Notes under the pieces: model-generated
Database searches by the model: none
The model's input: the letters and a program-made list of their open reading frames with translations, nothing else
What the model was told of the DNA's origin: nothing
Part shown: one piece after another, positions 40,736 through 49,440 of the stretch
Layout of the letters: each line of letters starts with the position of its first letter
Numbering within the stretch: the first letter of the stretch is position 1
Program-made: the position numbers and the translations under genes
Assembly (NCBI GenBank): GCA_965232485.1
Contig: OZ246975.1
Coordinates: 1,984,001-2,048,000, forward strand
Direction: 5' to 3'
Source of the DNA: VXPQ01 sp965232485
GTDB lineage: Bacteria > Bacteroidota > Rhodothermia > Rhodothermales > VXPQ01
Length of the DNA: 64,000 nucleotides

Positions 40736-40789
40736 CTCGACAGTCCGTCCCAAACGAGGGCGGACGCCGGGGTCTCCCCTGGATACGGA

Positions 40790-40805
40790 TGTTTCACGTG
40801 AAACA
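40790..40805. promoter_or_regulatory. parS site (ParB-binding palindrome)
   Basis: TGTTTCACGTGAAACA is a perfect 16-bp palindrome matching the parS consensus bound by ParB/Spo0J. It lies 25 bases past the recF stop. An identical site is at 43279-43294. Such sites cluster near oriC in most bacteria. Confidence 0.9.
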
Positions 40806-40830
40806 TCGGATGTGCTCCTGTCGGTAAAGG

Positions 40831-41994
40831 CTACCCGCCCAAATCGACCGACGACGGCATATGCACCTGCCCCCCTTCGACAAAAAGCACCTGGTGACGA
40901 CCCTCGCCGAACGGAACAAACCCGTCGAAAGGACGGCGGTCCGTGGCGGAAATGATCGTTTGCCCGATGCGATCAGACTGGAGCAAATCGAGAAACGCTT
41001 CGGTGCGGGAAGCGTCAAGATGCTCGAACACATCGTCGAGAAGCAGAATCGGGCGCTCCCCGGTGCGTTCTTGCAAAAAATCGTACATAGCTAATTTCAA
41101 GGCCATGCCGAATGTGCGGTGCTGACCCTGCGAAGCATACCGGCGAACCAGCATATCGTCCAGATGAAACGCCAGATCGTCCAGGTGCGGCCCGGCCAGC
41201 GTAGTTCCCCGACGGCATTCGTCCTTTAAAACCGCCGTTAGTTTCTCCCGATAGACAGACTGAATGGACTCCAGCGTGGCCGGCGCAGGAAAACGGAGAT
41301 TGGCCTGATACTCCATGGTGGGTTTTTCCGCCACATCCTCAATGGACTGGTAGGCGCGATCCAGATACCCTGTAAATACCTCGGTAAAGCGTTGCCGGGC
41401 CTCCACAATCTGGCTCCCGAACAGGATGAGTTGCTCGTCCCAGGAAGAAAGAACAGGGCGTGCCGCCTCGACCGATTCACTTCCCTTCATGTCGGCAAGA
41501 TAGCGATTGCGCTGCTTCAGCGCCCGGCGAAACTTGAGGAGGGCGTCAAGATACAAGGAGCTGCCCTGGGACAGGAGATTGTCTATGAAGCGGCGGCGAT
41601 GGTCAGGCCCTCCGGAAGTCAGCACATAATCCTGCGGAGCGCAAGAAACCACCGGCAATCGCCCTACTATCCTGGACATTCTCTCCTGCAGAACCTTATT
41701 GACGAACATGCGCTTTCCCTCGCCCGGAACATACGCCATGCGTACGCGCCGGTCCCGTTCGTCATCGCTCACGAACGCACCCTCCACTTCGGTATGCTTC
41801 GCGCCTCGCCGGACGATATACCGGTCGCCCGCCGCAACGAAGCCTCTCGACAGGCAGGCGTAATGGATTGCGTCCAGTATATTCGTCTTGCCCGCCCCAT
41901 TAGGACCATACAGGAGATTTACCGAAGGGACAAACGTACATTCGGTGCGCTCATGCGCACGAAAATCCGTAAGACGAATCGACTTGAGATACAT
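40831..41994 (-). CDS. recF: DNA replication and repair protein RecF
   Basis: The protein has 387 residues from ATG 41994, where MYLKSIRLTDFRAH gives the family start; the frame extends to 42078 without conservation. Walker A GPNGAGKT is at 30-37; HLDDLAFHLDDM and GQHRTFGMALKLAMY follow, then LLLDDVFEHLDASRT (Walker B and D-loop) near the end. RecF loads RecA at gaps with RecO and RecR and helps replication restart. It usually sits with dnaA-dnaN-gyrB; those are not adjacent here. Confidence 0.95.
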   Translation of the reverse strand: MYLKSIRLTDFRAHERTECTFVPSVNLLYGPNGAGKTNILDAIHYACLSRGFVAAGDRYIVRRGAKHTEVEGAFVSDDERDRRVRMAYVPGEGKRMFVNKVLQERMSRIVGRLPVVSCAPQDYVLTSGGPDHRRRFIDNLLSQGSSLYLDALLKFRRALKQRNRYLADMKGSESVEAARPVLSSWDEQLILFGSQIVEARQRFTEVFTGYLDRAYQSIEDVAEKPTMEYQANLRFPAPATLESIQSVYREKLTAVLKDECRRGTTLAGPHLDDLAFHLDDMLVRRYASQGQHRTFGMALKLAMYDFLQERTGERPILLLDDVFEHLDASRTEAFLDLLQSDRIGQTIISATDRRPFDGFVPFGEGRHQVLFVEGGQVHMPSSVDLGG

Positions 41995-42097
41995 GGTCTG
42001 CTCAGAATATGGCCGGACATGTACGACAATGACGGCGATTTCGTTCGGAATCGTCTTCTCGCGCCGGAGCAGAAGCATGCGCGCTTTGAATCCAGGG

Positions 42098-42316
42098 ATA
42101 CGCTGATCAAAACCGCTTCGCTCAGCACGTCAGGTTTGTGCGTACGGGATGCCTTGCTTCCGTCGTTGAAATCAGCGAAAAACACGGCGGATTCGGGGCG
42201 TTTTGGTCGCGAAGCACCCTTCGGGGGGGCAGACAGGGACACGCCGGCTGTGTCATTCCTTGCCGACGCGCCCCTTTCAGTTTCTGAATCTTTGCGGATT
42301 TAATCAGAGTATTTCC
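42098..42316. repeat. Degenerate reverse copy of the hairpin repeat
   Basis: Read on the minus strand, it follows the element at 36859-37121 from one end (ATACTCTGATTAAATCCGC) through the conserved 30-base block (42166-42195) to a diverged far end near 42098. About 40 bases of the internal hairpin loop are missing. It lies between the recF leader and murQ, and its plus-strand frame ends in the shared tail (SFLADAPLSVSESLRI) with a stop at 42301-42303. Confidence 0.7.
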
Positions 42317-42348
42317 CGCTTTCATCCGGCGTAACGCCGCCAAATCGT

Positions 42349-43278
42349 ATGTCGCAACCTGAACCACCCCCTCTTTTTTCGGCGCTCCAGCAACTGGCTA
42401 CGGAACAACGTAATCCGAGGTCCCGGAACATCGACCTTGCGCCTGTCCGGGAAATTCTGGAAATCATCCATGCGGAGGATCGCACGGTTCCAGACGCCGT
42501 ACGCACGGAGATTCCATATATCGCGGAAGCCGTCGAGTTGATTGTGGACGCGTTCCAGCGAGGCGGGCGGCTGTTTTACGTAGGCGCCGGGACGAGTGGC
42601 CGCCTGGGCGTCGTGGATGCGTCGGAGTGTCCGCCTACGTTCGGGAGCGACCCCGATATGGTGCAGGGCATTATCGCGGGCGGCCCCGCCGCGGTTTTTC
42701 GTTCGCAGGAAGGCGCCGAGGACCTTGAGTCCAATGGCGTGGAAGCGTTGGCGGCGGCGGGAGTACGCCCCCCGGACGTGGCGTGCGGCGTCGCGGCAAG
42801 CAGGCGAACCCCTTTCGTAGTGGGCGCAATCCGGCGCGCCCGCGCCATTGGATGCAAAACGCTTTATGTGACTTGTAATCCCCGAACGGATTTCGATCTG
42901 GAGGTGGATGTGGCTATTTGTCCGGTAGTGGGTCCCGAAGTAATCATGGGTTCGACGCGCATGAAGTCCGGGACCGCCCAGAAACTGGTGCTCAATATGC
43001 TCACGACGGCCTCAATGATTCGCCTCGGCAAGGTGTACGAGAATATGATGGTGGACCTGCAAATGACGAACCGGAAGCTGGTCGAGCGGTCGAAACGCAC
43101 GGTTATGACGGTGACGGGCGTATCGTATGCAGAGGCGGGAGCTTTGCTGGATCATGCAGGAGGACATGTGAAAACGGCGCTGGTGATGCATCTTGCCGGG
43201 GTGAATGCAGAGGACGCCGCCAAGCGGCTTGAGAAAGCCGGAGGATTTGTGCGGGCGGCGATTGGAAAAGGAGGGTGA
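42349..43278 (+). CDS. murQ: N-acetylmuramic acid 6-phosphate etherase
   Basis: This 309-residue protein is of normal length. It has RNPRSRNIDLAPVREILEII, the SIS-domain sugar-phosphate loop FYVGAGTSGRLGVVDASECPPTFG, and the catalytic region with VNPE-like PVVGPEVIMGSTRMKSGTAQK. MurQ cleaves the D-lactyl ether of MurNAc-6-P to GlcNAc-6-P in peptidoglycan recycling. No other recycling genes (anmK, nagZ) are adjacent. A parS site begins at its stop. Confidence 0.95.
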   Translation: MSQPEPPPLFSALQQLATEQRNPRSRNIDLAPVREILEIIHAEDRTVPDAVRTEIPYIAEAVELIVDAFQRGGRLFYVGAGTSGRLGVVDASECPPTFGSDPDMVQGIIAGGPAAVFRSQEGAEDLESNGVEALAAAGVRPPDVACGVAASRRTPFVVGAIRRARAIGCKTLYVTCNPRTDFDLEVDVAICPVVGPEVIMGSTRMKSGTAQKLVLNMLTTASMIRLGKVYENMMVDLQMTNRKLVERSKRTVMTVTGVSYAEAGALLDHAGGHVKTALVMHLAGVNAEDAAKRLEKAGGFVRAAIGKGG

Positions 43279-43294
43279 TGTTTCACGTGAAACA
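43279..43294. promoter_or_regulatory. Second parS site
   Basis: TGTTTCACGTGAAACA, identical to the site at 40790-40805, follows the murQ stop at once. The two sites bracket recF and murQ, 2.49 kb apart. Confidence 0.9.
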
Positions 43295-43684
43295 TTTGGG
43301 GATAATTTTTTATAAATTACTATTTTTCAGTATTTTATCCCCCATACACGAAGAACTTTACCCTACGTCCATATCGACTTTTAGATGGCAACGGCAAAGG
43401 GGAACCGGCTCATTGACAGGAGGTAGGGGCACAGATCGAAAGTCTCGTATAGAGAACCCAACAAGGAGCATTGATGTGTCTAATCCTCCTTGGCAATTGC
43501 ATCCCTTGGATTAAAGACCGAAACCCTCTCTCTTTATTCCAGGGCCAGCCCCTCCGGTATGCTGACCGGATCATTTGAAAAGCGCGAAAAAGATCAACAA
43601 GCGATTATTTATTTGTATAAAATTATAATATTTTATAAATTAATTCGTTATGCTTAACGAGTATAAATATGCAGGAGGTACGCT
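43295..43684. other. Intergenic region with a palindrome before the AAA ATPase gene
   Basis: No gene is present. The last 100 bases are very AT-rich. A palindrome TCGTTA (43645-43650) TGCT TAACGA (43655-43660) lies where an operator could control the ATPase. A strong Shine-Dalgarno AGGAGG (43673-43678) is 6 bases from the ATG at 43685. Confidence 0.5.
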
Positions 43685-44908
43685 ATGAACACGCATTCGG
43701 GCAAGTTTCCCAATCCTTTCCGGCCGGGGGCCGGGCATCAGCCCCCTTACCTTGCGGGACGCGAGACGGAAAAGCAAGCATTTGGCCGGCTCCTCGAACA
43801 AGAGGTCATCCTTGAAAACATGGTGCTGACCGGCCTGCGCGGGGTTGGAAAGACGGTGTTGCTTGAAACCCTGAAGCCCCTTGCACTTGATCGCGGATGG
43901 CTGTGGGTCGGGGCCGATCTAAGTGAAACCGCCAGCCTGCGGGAAGAGCATATGGCCACTCGGCTATGCACCGATCTGTCGCTTGTAACTTCCTCTGTGG
44001 TGGCGTCTGTCAGGCAAGTTCAGCCTTTGGGGTTCGGCGCGAGCACAAAAACGGTGGAGAACCGGCTTGACTACCGGACCCTGACGGATATCTATCGGCA
44101 AACGCCAGGGCTTGCGCTCGACAAAATCAAAACGGTGCTCGAAACAGCGTGGGCAGCGCTGGCCCACACGGAAATACGCGGAATCGTTTTTGCCTACGAC
44201 GAAGCCCAAAACCTTGCCGACCATGCCGACAAGGAGCAATTTCCCCTCTCGCTGCTTCTGGATACATTCCAGTCTATACAAAGGAAAGAACTTCCTCTGA
44301 TGCTCGTATTGACGGGACTGCCAACGCTCTTTCCGTCGCTCGTGGAGTCGCGGACTTTTTCCGAACGCATGTTTCGCGTGGTTTTTCTCGACCGTCTTTC
44401 GGAAGACGATAGCCGCGAAGCGATTCAGCGGCCTGTCGCCAATACGAAAGGAACCGTGCAACTGAGTGATAACTCCGTAGACATGATCGTGAAAATGTCC
44501 GGCGGTTATCCATACTTCATCCAGTTTATTTGCAAGGAAGTGTATGATGCGTTTATCCAGCGTATAGACAGGGGCGAAGACGCCTCCGTGCCTACCTCAG
44601 AGATCATGCAGAAGCTGGATACGGATTTCTTTGCCGGGAGATGGAGTCGGGTAACGGACCGGCAGCGGGAACTGATGCTCGTCATCGCGCAACTGGATAG
44701 TAGCGACAGCGAATTCACTGTACAGGAGGTGGTGAAAAAATCCAATGCCGTACTTGACAAGCCATTCAGCAGCAGTCACGTAAATCAGATGCTATCGACG
44801 CTGAGCGCCCGTGGCATGGTTTTTAAGAACAGGCATGGTCGATACTCCTTCGCGATACCGCTTTTGGCGAGTTATATCCGGCGCCAAATGGATGGAACGG
44901 GAGAGTAA
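43685..44908 (+). CDS. AAA_16/Orc-like ATPase
   Basis: This 407-residue cytoplasmic ATPase has a leader (NPFRPGAGHQPPYLAGRETEKQAF) typical of Orc/AAA_16 proteins, Walker A GLRGVGKT (50-57), Walker B FAYDEAQ (169-175) and a sensor-like LMLVLTGLPTLF. A C-terminal winged-helix region follows (LMLVIAQLDSSDSEFTVQEVV, then SHVNQMLSTLSARGMVFKNRHGRYSFAIP). It may act on DNA or in an NTPase switch; no partner is evident. Most of the gene (43839-44889) is duplicated at 48354-49404. A strong SD and a palindrome precede the start. Confidence 0.82.
   Translation: MNTHSGKFPNPFRPGAGHQPPYLAGRETEKQAFGRLLEQEVILENMVLTGLRGVGKTVLLETLKPLALDRGWLWVGADLSETASLREEHMATRLCTDLSLVTSSVVASVRQVQPLGFGASTKTVENRLDYRTLTDIYRQTPGLALDKIKTVLETAWAALAHTEIRGIVFAYDEAQNLADHADKEQFPLSLLLDTFQSIQRKELPLMLVLTGLPTLFPSLVESRTFSERMFRVVFLDRLSEDDSREAIQRPVANTKGTVQLSDNSVDMIVKMSGGYPYFIQFICKEVYDAFIQRIDRGEDASVPTSEIMQKLDTDFFAGRWSRVTDRQRELMLVIAQLDSSDSEFTVQEVVKKSNAVLDKPFSSSHVNQMLSTLSARGMVFKNRHGRYSFAIPLLASYIRRQMDGTGE
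43839..44889 (+). repeat. 1,051-bp direct repeat, copy A
   Basis: It is nearly identical to 48354-49404 at a constant offset of 4,515 bases. I noticed only a few single-base differences (for example V/A in TSSV-ASVR, CTG/TTG in GLPTLF, GAGTTA/GAGCTA at the end). It covers the ATPase gene from Walker A to the last codons. Confidence 0.9.
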
Positions 44909-45034
44909 AATTCCCGAATGTCGGGTTACGGGCTCACGCGATGGAGTAAAGACCGAGACCTTGATCCCGTGACGCACTGCCTGGCAAGCAAACTATCTGA
45001 CAGGATTCAACGTAGCGCCCACCCGTCCGGACTA

Positions 45035-45895
45035 GGGCGTGTTAACACTAAAGCAATGCGTCGACGATGAGCACGAAGACGACGAAGCCGAGGAATACAA
45101 CGTCGAGTTTTTCGAAGCGCGAGAAGATGCGCCTAAACCCCTTCAGACGCCGGAACAAACGCTCGATTTCGTTGCGCCGCTTGTACATCTCGCGGTCGTA
45201 CTCCCAAGGGGCAAGGCGGTTTCTCTTCGGCGGAACGACGGGTACGAACCCGAGGTCAAGCGCCAACTGGCGCGTACTGTCGTCTTCGTACGCACGATCC
45301 ATCACCAACGCAGGACTGTTCGATGGCCTCTCCATGCCGCTCAAGAGCTTGCGGCCTTCGGGCGCGTCGTGCGCCTGGCCGGGAGAGAGCGAGAACGAGA
45401 GGGCCGTTCGAGCATCCGCGGCAACCATATGAATCTTGGCGCTCCAGCCGCCACGAGACTTGCCGATGGCTTGCGGACCGTTTTTTTTTCCGCGCCCGTA
45501 CCGTCCGGATGGACCTTGACGCTGGTGCTATCCAGCCCCACCGCCTCGATCTTGATGCGCACGATTTGCTGCAGTTGCAGGTGCTCGAACACGCGGTCCA
45601 GAACGCCGTTTTTCGACCAGCGGTTCATTCGCGTGTAGATAGTGTGCCAATTGCCAAAGCGTTCGGGCAGTCCGCGCCACTTGCAGCCGTGCTCGGCCAC
45701 GTAAAGGATCGCGTTAAGCACCTGAATATTCGACAGGCTCACGTTTCCGCGCTGTTTCGGCAGCAGCGGCGCGATCCGTTCAAACTGGGCCTCCGTGAGT
45801 TTCATGTTCTGATGTTCTGAATTTAGCCTTATATTTCCGCGTCCCGAAATAACGCAACGAAGGACATCATGTTTCCTGTTAGTGTTAACACGCTC
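45035..45895 (-). mobile_element. IS5-family insertion sequence
   Basis: An element of about 861 bp is bounded by terminal inverted repeats G(G/A)GCGTGTTAACACTAA (left from 45035; right ending 45895) with TA on both sides as the probable target duplication. It encodes one transposase in two frames (IS427/IS1031-type layout). It inserted 126 bases after the AAA ATPase gene, between the two long direct repeats. Confidence 0.88.
45048..45805 (-). CDS. IS5-family transposase, two frames joined by -1 slippage
   Basis: orfA starts at ATG 45805 (MKLTEAQFERIAPLLPKQRGN, then HGCKWRGLPERFGNWHTIYTR and GLDSTSVKVHPDG with the first catalytic Asp). At a run of nine A on the minus strand (45489-45481) a -1 shift gives KKNGPQAIGKSRGGW and enters orfB (MVAADARTALSFSL, VMDRAYEDD with the second Asp, KRRNEIERLFRRLKGFRRIF with the Glu). 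The DDE set is complete and both frames are open, so the element may be active. Slippage at poly-A is the normal mode for this group. Confidence 0.87.
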
Positions 45896-46428
45896 TAAAA
45901 GCAATAAAGAAGGCTTTCGGCATGGGCGGGGATGAAGACAGGAGCATTCGCCCCCTATAAAGCCCCCTACGCGCCCGTAGCCCGGCTTTGAGGCGAACGG
46001 CGAATTTGCCCGGCCAACGCCCGGAAACGCCGTCTGCGGGCGTTCTGGTGCGCTGGACGCGAACCCCTGAAACCATGAAAAGCGACGATCCCGGCCCGAA
46101 CTGCATCCAGACGGGAACCGGATTCCGAATCAGAACGCCGAATCCATTCCCCTGTCCCAGTGCGGCAAGCAGAAAGGCGGCGTTATGCTCTGGCCATCGA
46201 GGAGCAAGAAGGGTTTTTGCTCCGTGCGCTGGTTTTGTTACCCTTGCCGGACGGAATGCCTCATCGAGGAGTACGACGGGATTCCCGAACCCCACAGGAA
46301 CGCCGCCCGGAAACGCCTTTGCGCAGGGGCTTGACATTGTCCAGGCGATGCCTTATGCTATGGATACGCACCCGCCTGCGGCTGTTGCGGCGGGCTTTTA
46401 TACATCCAAATACATACTGGTTTTTCTT
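45896..46428. other. Segment between the IS and the AT-rich genes
   Basis: It is GC-rich up to about 46330 and then changes to AT-rich. A plus-strand frame from a TGA at 46068 to a TGA at 46332 encodes a Cys-rich end (FCSVRWFCYPCRTECLIEEY, then IPEPHRNAARKRLCAG) that looks like the tail of a lost zinc-binding protein; it has no good start. The rest shows nothing. Confidence 0.35.
46331..46359 (+). promoter_or_regulatory. Sigma-70-like promoter for the secreted-protein gene
   Basis: TTGACA (46331-46336), a 17-base spacer and TATGCT (46354-46359) lie 70 bases before the ATG at 46429. The match to the consensus is good. Confidence 0.5.
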
Positions 46429-46875
46429 ATGCGTAATAAGTTACTCCTTCTCGTTTTTGTTTTGCTGTCTGGGTTATTTACCCAAGAAGGTAAATCTAAA
46501 GAATACACGTCTACAATCGTAGGCCCATGTGATCATATGTCATATGTTGCGCCTAATAGTTGGACTAAATCTCCAAGACAAATATGTTTAGAGGAAATAA
46601 ACGATGTAAATTCTGGATCTAATGACCCTATTTCTATTGCGGGCCCTACCAGAGGCCCTACTTTTTGTGCAACCCATATACTTCGGTATGGAGGCCCCGA
46701 AAAAACGTATGATTGGCGAGGATGCGTAAGCCGAATGAGAGCATATTGCCATAGAGAAAACGGTAAACGAATTAAGTTTAGAACATTTATTTATATTCAT
46801 TTACCGTATCTTACAACCGCCGATCTTGGCGCCTATTTACGGATAGAAGAAGCACGTTGTGAGTCTTACTACTAA
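46429..46875 (+). CDS. Small secreted Cys-rich protein
   Basis: The protein has 148 residues from ATG 46429, chosen for the signal peptide that follows (MRNKLLLLVFVLLSGLFTQEG). The mature part has six Cys in a pattern suggesting disulfides (GPCDH, QICLE, TFCATH, RGCVS, YCHRE, EARCES). It is distinctly AT-rich compared with the core genome. No family is recognised. It is followed by a lipoprotein gene of the same base composition. Confidence 0.6.
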   Translation: MRNKLLLLVFVLLSGLFTQEGKSKEYTSTIVGPCDHMSYVAPNSWTKSPRQICLEEINDVNSGSNDPISIAGPTRGPTFCATHILRYGGPEKTYDWRGCVSRMRAYCHRENGKRIKFRTFIYIHLPYLTTADLGAYLRIEEARCESYY

Positions 46876-46976
46876 CATCTATTGATATTAAAAATCCTTA
46901 TGCCTATGCGTATACGCTACTGCAATTAGCTATTTAGCATTGCTTGTTTATAGGACTCCCTAACTGCGGTGACATT

Positions 46977-47576
46977 ATGAAAACCCAAATCGCTTTTGTT
47001 TTAGGTATCATCTGTATCATCCTGGCATCTTGCGATTCGCAAGATGATACAGATGATATTCCTCCTCCTGTAACTAAAGAACAGGCTTGGTTATATGAAG
47101 CGGATGCTTGGGAAACAGAATCCTTGATGTGGCACCAGATGCATTTGTCTTTTGACTCCCTTAATGTAATTATTGAGAATGAAGGCGTTGACTATGAATA
47201 TTGGGATTCTTTAGAATTAATTGTGTCTAATTTAGACGAGGCTATTGTATTTGCAAATAACAATTCTACGGCATTCTATGATAGTTCTCAGTATACCTTA
47301 AGACGTTCTATAACTACTCGTAAATTTGCGAAAAATGAATGTTATGATAAATGGGTTACTCGTCGAGATAGTGCAAATGTTCATAAAAAATCAATTATAT
47401 TTTATGCTTCTTATTTTGATAATCGTATTTGGATTCCCCAAGTAGATTCTATCATAAATAAAGCAAATGTTGCTCAAGTTGCATGGAATATGTCCGCGGA
47501 AAAATGGCATGAATTATGGCTATGGGATAAATCACCTACTTTGTATCAAATTACTGATAATTGTTTAGTGAATTAA
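46977..47576 (+). CDS. AT-rich lipoprotein of unknown function
   Basis: The protein has 199 residues from ATG 46977. The lipoprotein signal is MKTQIAFVLGIICIILASC (lipobox LASC, Cys19). The mature part is acidic at first (DSQDDTDDIPPPVT), then mostly helical with many Trp and Tyr (WLYEADAWETESLMWHQMH; SAEKWHELWLWD). An upstream in-frame codon at 46944 would add an unlikely leader. It is unlike anything I know. With the Cys-rich gene it forms an AT-rich transferred pair. Confidence 0.62.
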   Translation: MKTQIAFVLGIICIILASCDSQDDTDDIPPPVTKEQAWLYEADAWETESLMWHQMHLSFDSLNVIIENEGVDYEYWDSLELIVSNLDEAIVFANNNSTAFYDSSQYTLRRSITTRKFAKNECYDKWVTRRDSANVHKKSIIFYASYFDNRIWIPQVDSIINKANVAQVAWNMSAEKWHELWLWDKSPTLYQITDNCLVN

Positions 47577-48023
47577 ACAACCTTGTGCTTAAGAATGTTT
47601 CTGATGTATGGCTTATGTTTGGGGTGCGCATCGGGCCGGGCTCGGCAGAACGGCGCGAAACAACCCGAAAACTGCGCAACGCATCCGAAAAACTGCAAAA
47701 AACTGCGTTTTGCTGTCGAAAACTGTCGAAAAACGCAGAAAACAACCCGAAAACTGCGCAAAAAAGCAGGAATCTTCACTTTCGGCATAGTCCGGTGCAA
47801 TGAAGCGCAAGGGCGCGGTATGCCTTCGCGGGGCGGCGCGAAGCCGCGGGGACGGGCGCATCGAGGCCGCGCCCGTCCCGCATCATGCGCAAAAGCGTTG
47901 CATTTCCACCGGTAAACGCATATACCCCAAAAATCAGCCCAAAATCCCCCAAAATCAACCCCAAACGCGCCGTTTCGGGCATAAAACGCGCCGTCGCGGC
48001 GGCACAGGCAACGGCGTTCGGGA
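47577..48023. repeat. Iteron-like repeat region upstream of the HTH gene
   Basis: A 22-base direct repeat is exact at 47658-47679 and 47740-47761 (82 bases apart; core CCCGAAAACTGCGCAA). Partial copies (GAAAAACTGC, AAAAACTGCG, CGAAAACTG) lie between them. A 9-bp inverted repeat CTGCGTTTT 47703-47711 / AAAACGCAG 47730-47738 sits in the middle. A second set of CCCAAAATC-like repeats runs at 47929-47965. This pattern resembles the origin region of a small plasmid or phage. Confidence 0.5.
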
Positions 48024-48389
48024 TTGGACGCATTGTGGGCGTACCGGCTTGACCTTTCCGGCATAGGGACGCGCCGGGCGCAGAAAACGGCGCGGGCTAT
48101 CTTGCTTGAACTTGTCGGGATGATCAAATGGAACCCGGACGCGGACGACTACGGCCAGGCATGGCCAACCGTCGCAAAGATTGCGGCGCGGATAGACCGT
48201 AAACCGCGGGGCGTACAGTACATCATGCGGCGGCTTGAAGCGTCCGGCTACGTCGTTCGGAGCATCCGCAAGCGTTCCGACGGGGGCAACGCATCGAACC
48301 TTTACGCGCTGAATCCGGCGGCGCGGGGTGTGGATAACCCCGCAGTTTGTGCAGCGGGGTTGGAAAGACGGTGTTGCTTGAAACCCTGA
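48024..48389 (+). pseudogene. HTH replication-type protein truncated by the duplication
   Basis: The frame from a TTG at 48024 encodes a winged helix-turn-helix: ARAILLELVGMIKWNPDADD, then WPTVAKIAARIDRKPRGVQYIMRRLEASGYVVR and GGNASNLYALNP. This is typical of HTH_36-type proteins in phage or plasmid replication modules. At 48354 the duplicated ATPase DNA begins, so the last 12 codons come from that repeat in another frame and the gene's own 3' end is lost. A perfect DnaA-box sequence TGTGGATAA lies at 48329-48337. A short functional protein cannot be excluded. Confidence 0.6.
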
Positions 48390-49408
48390 AGCCCCTTGCA
48401 CTTGATCGCGGATGGCTGTGGGTCGGGGCCGATCTAAGTGAAACCGCCAGCCTGCGGGAAGAGCATATGGCCACTCGGCTATGCACCGATCTGTCGCTTG
48501 TAACTTCCTCTGTGGCGGCGTCTGTCAGGCAAGTTCAGCCTTTGGGGTTCGGCGCGAGCACAAAAACGGTGGAGAACCGGCTTGACTACCGGACCCTGAC
48601 GGATATCTATCGGCAAACGCCAGGGCTTGCGCTCGACAAAATCAAAACGGTGCTCGAAACAGCGTGGGCAGCGCTGGCCCACACGGAAATACGCGGAATC
48701 GTTTTTGCCTACGACGAAGCCCAAAACCTTGCCGACCATGCCGACAAGGAGCAATTTCCCCTCTCGCTGCTTCTGGATACATTCCAGTCTATACAAAGGA
48801 AAGAACTTCCTCTGATGCTCGTATTGACGGGATTGCCAACGCTCTTTCCGTCGCTCGTGGAGTCGCGGACTTTTTCCGAACGCATGTTTCGCGTGGTTTT
48901 TCTCGACCGTCTTTCGGAAGACGATAGCCGCGAAGCGATTCAGCGGCCTGTCGCCAATACGAAAGGAACCGTGCAACTGAGTGATAACTCCGTAGACATG
49001 ATCGTGAAAATGTCCGGCGGTTATCCATACTTCATCCAGTTTATTTGCAAGGAAGTGTATGATGCGTTTATCCAGCGTATAGACAGGGGCGAAGACGCCT
49101 CCGTGCCTACCTCAGAGATCATGCAGAAGCTGGATACGGATTTCTTTGCCGGGAGATGGAGTCGGGTAACGGACCGGCAGCGGGAACTGATGCTCGTCAT
49201 CGCGCAACTGGATAGTAGCGACAGCGAATTCACTGTACAGGAGGTGGTGAAAAAATCCAATGCCGTACTTGACAAGCCATTCAGCAGCAGTCACGTAAAT
49301 CAGATGCTATCGACGCTGAGCGCCCGTGGCATGGTTTTTAAGAACAGGCATGGTCGATACTCCTTCGCGATACCGCTTTTGGCGAGCTATATCCGGCGCC
49401 AAATATAA
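48354..49408 (+). pseudogene. Second, 5'-truncated copy of the AAA ATPase gene
   Basis: Direct repeat copy B (48354-49404) begins inside the Walker A region and continues to the penultimate residues of the ATPase at 43685-44908. The N-terminal 51 residues, with the leader and the first Gly of the P-loop, are missing; the joint reads CSGVGKT from a possible TTG at 48347. The C-terminus is IRRQI with a stop at 49406-49408, slightly shorter than copy A. It is a truncated copy produced by duplication and is not expected to bind ATP properly. Confidence 0.8.
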
Positions 49409-49440
49409 TGTGGAATGATACGTTGCGGGCGAGCGAGGTT

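Noticed and set aside
47640..47770. The AAAACTGC repeats as a CRISPR array
   Set aside because: Copies are short, irregularly spaced and partly overlapping, with no uniform spacers or cas genes.
48329..48337. DnaA box TGTGGATAA as evidence of the chromosomal oriC
   Set aside because: Only one perfect box was noticed, and it lies inside a truncated coding frame; a chromosomal origin should have a cluster.
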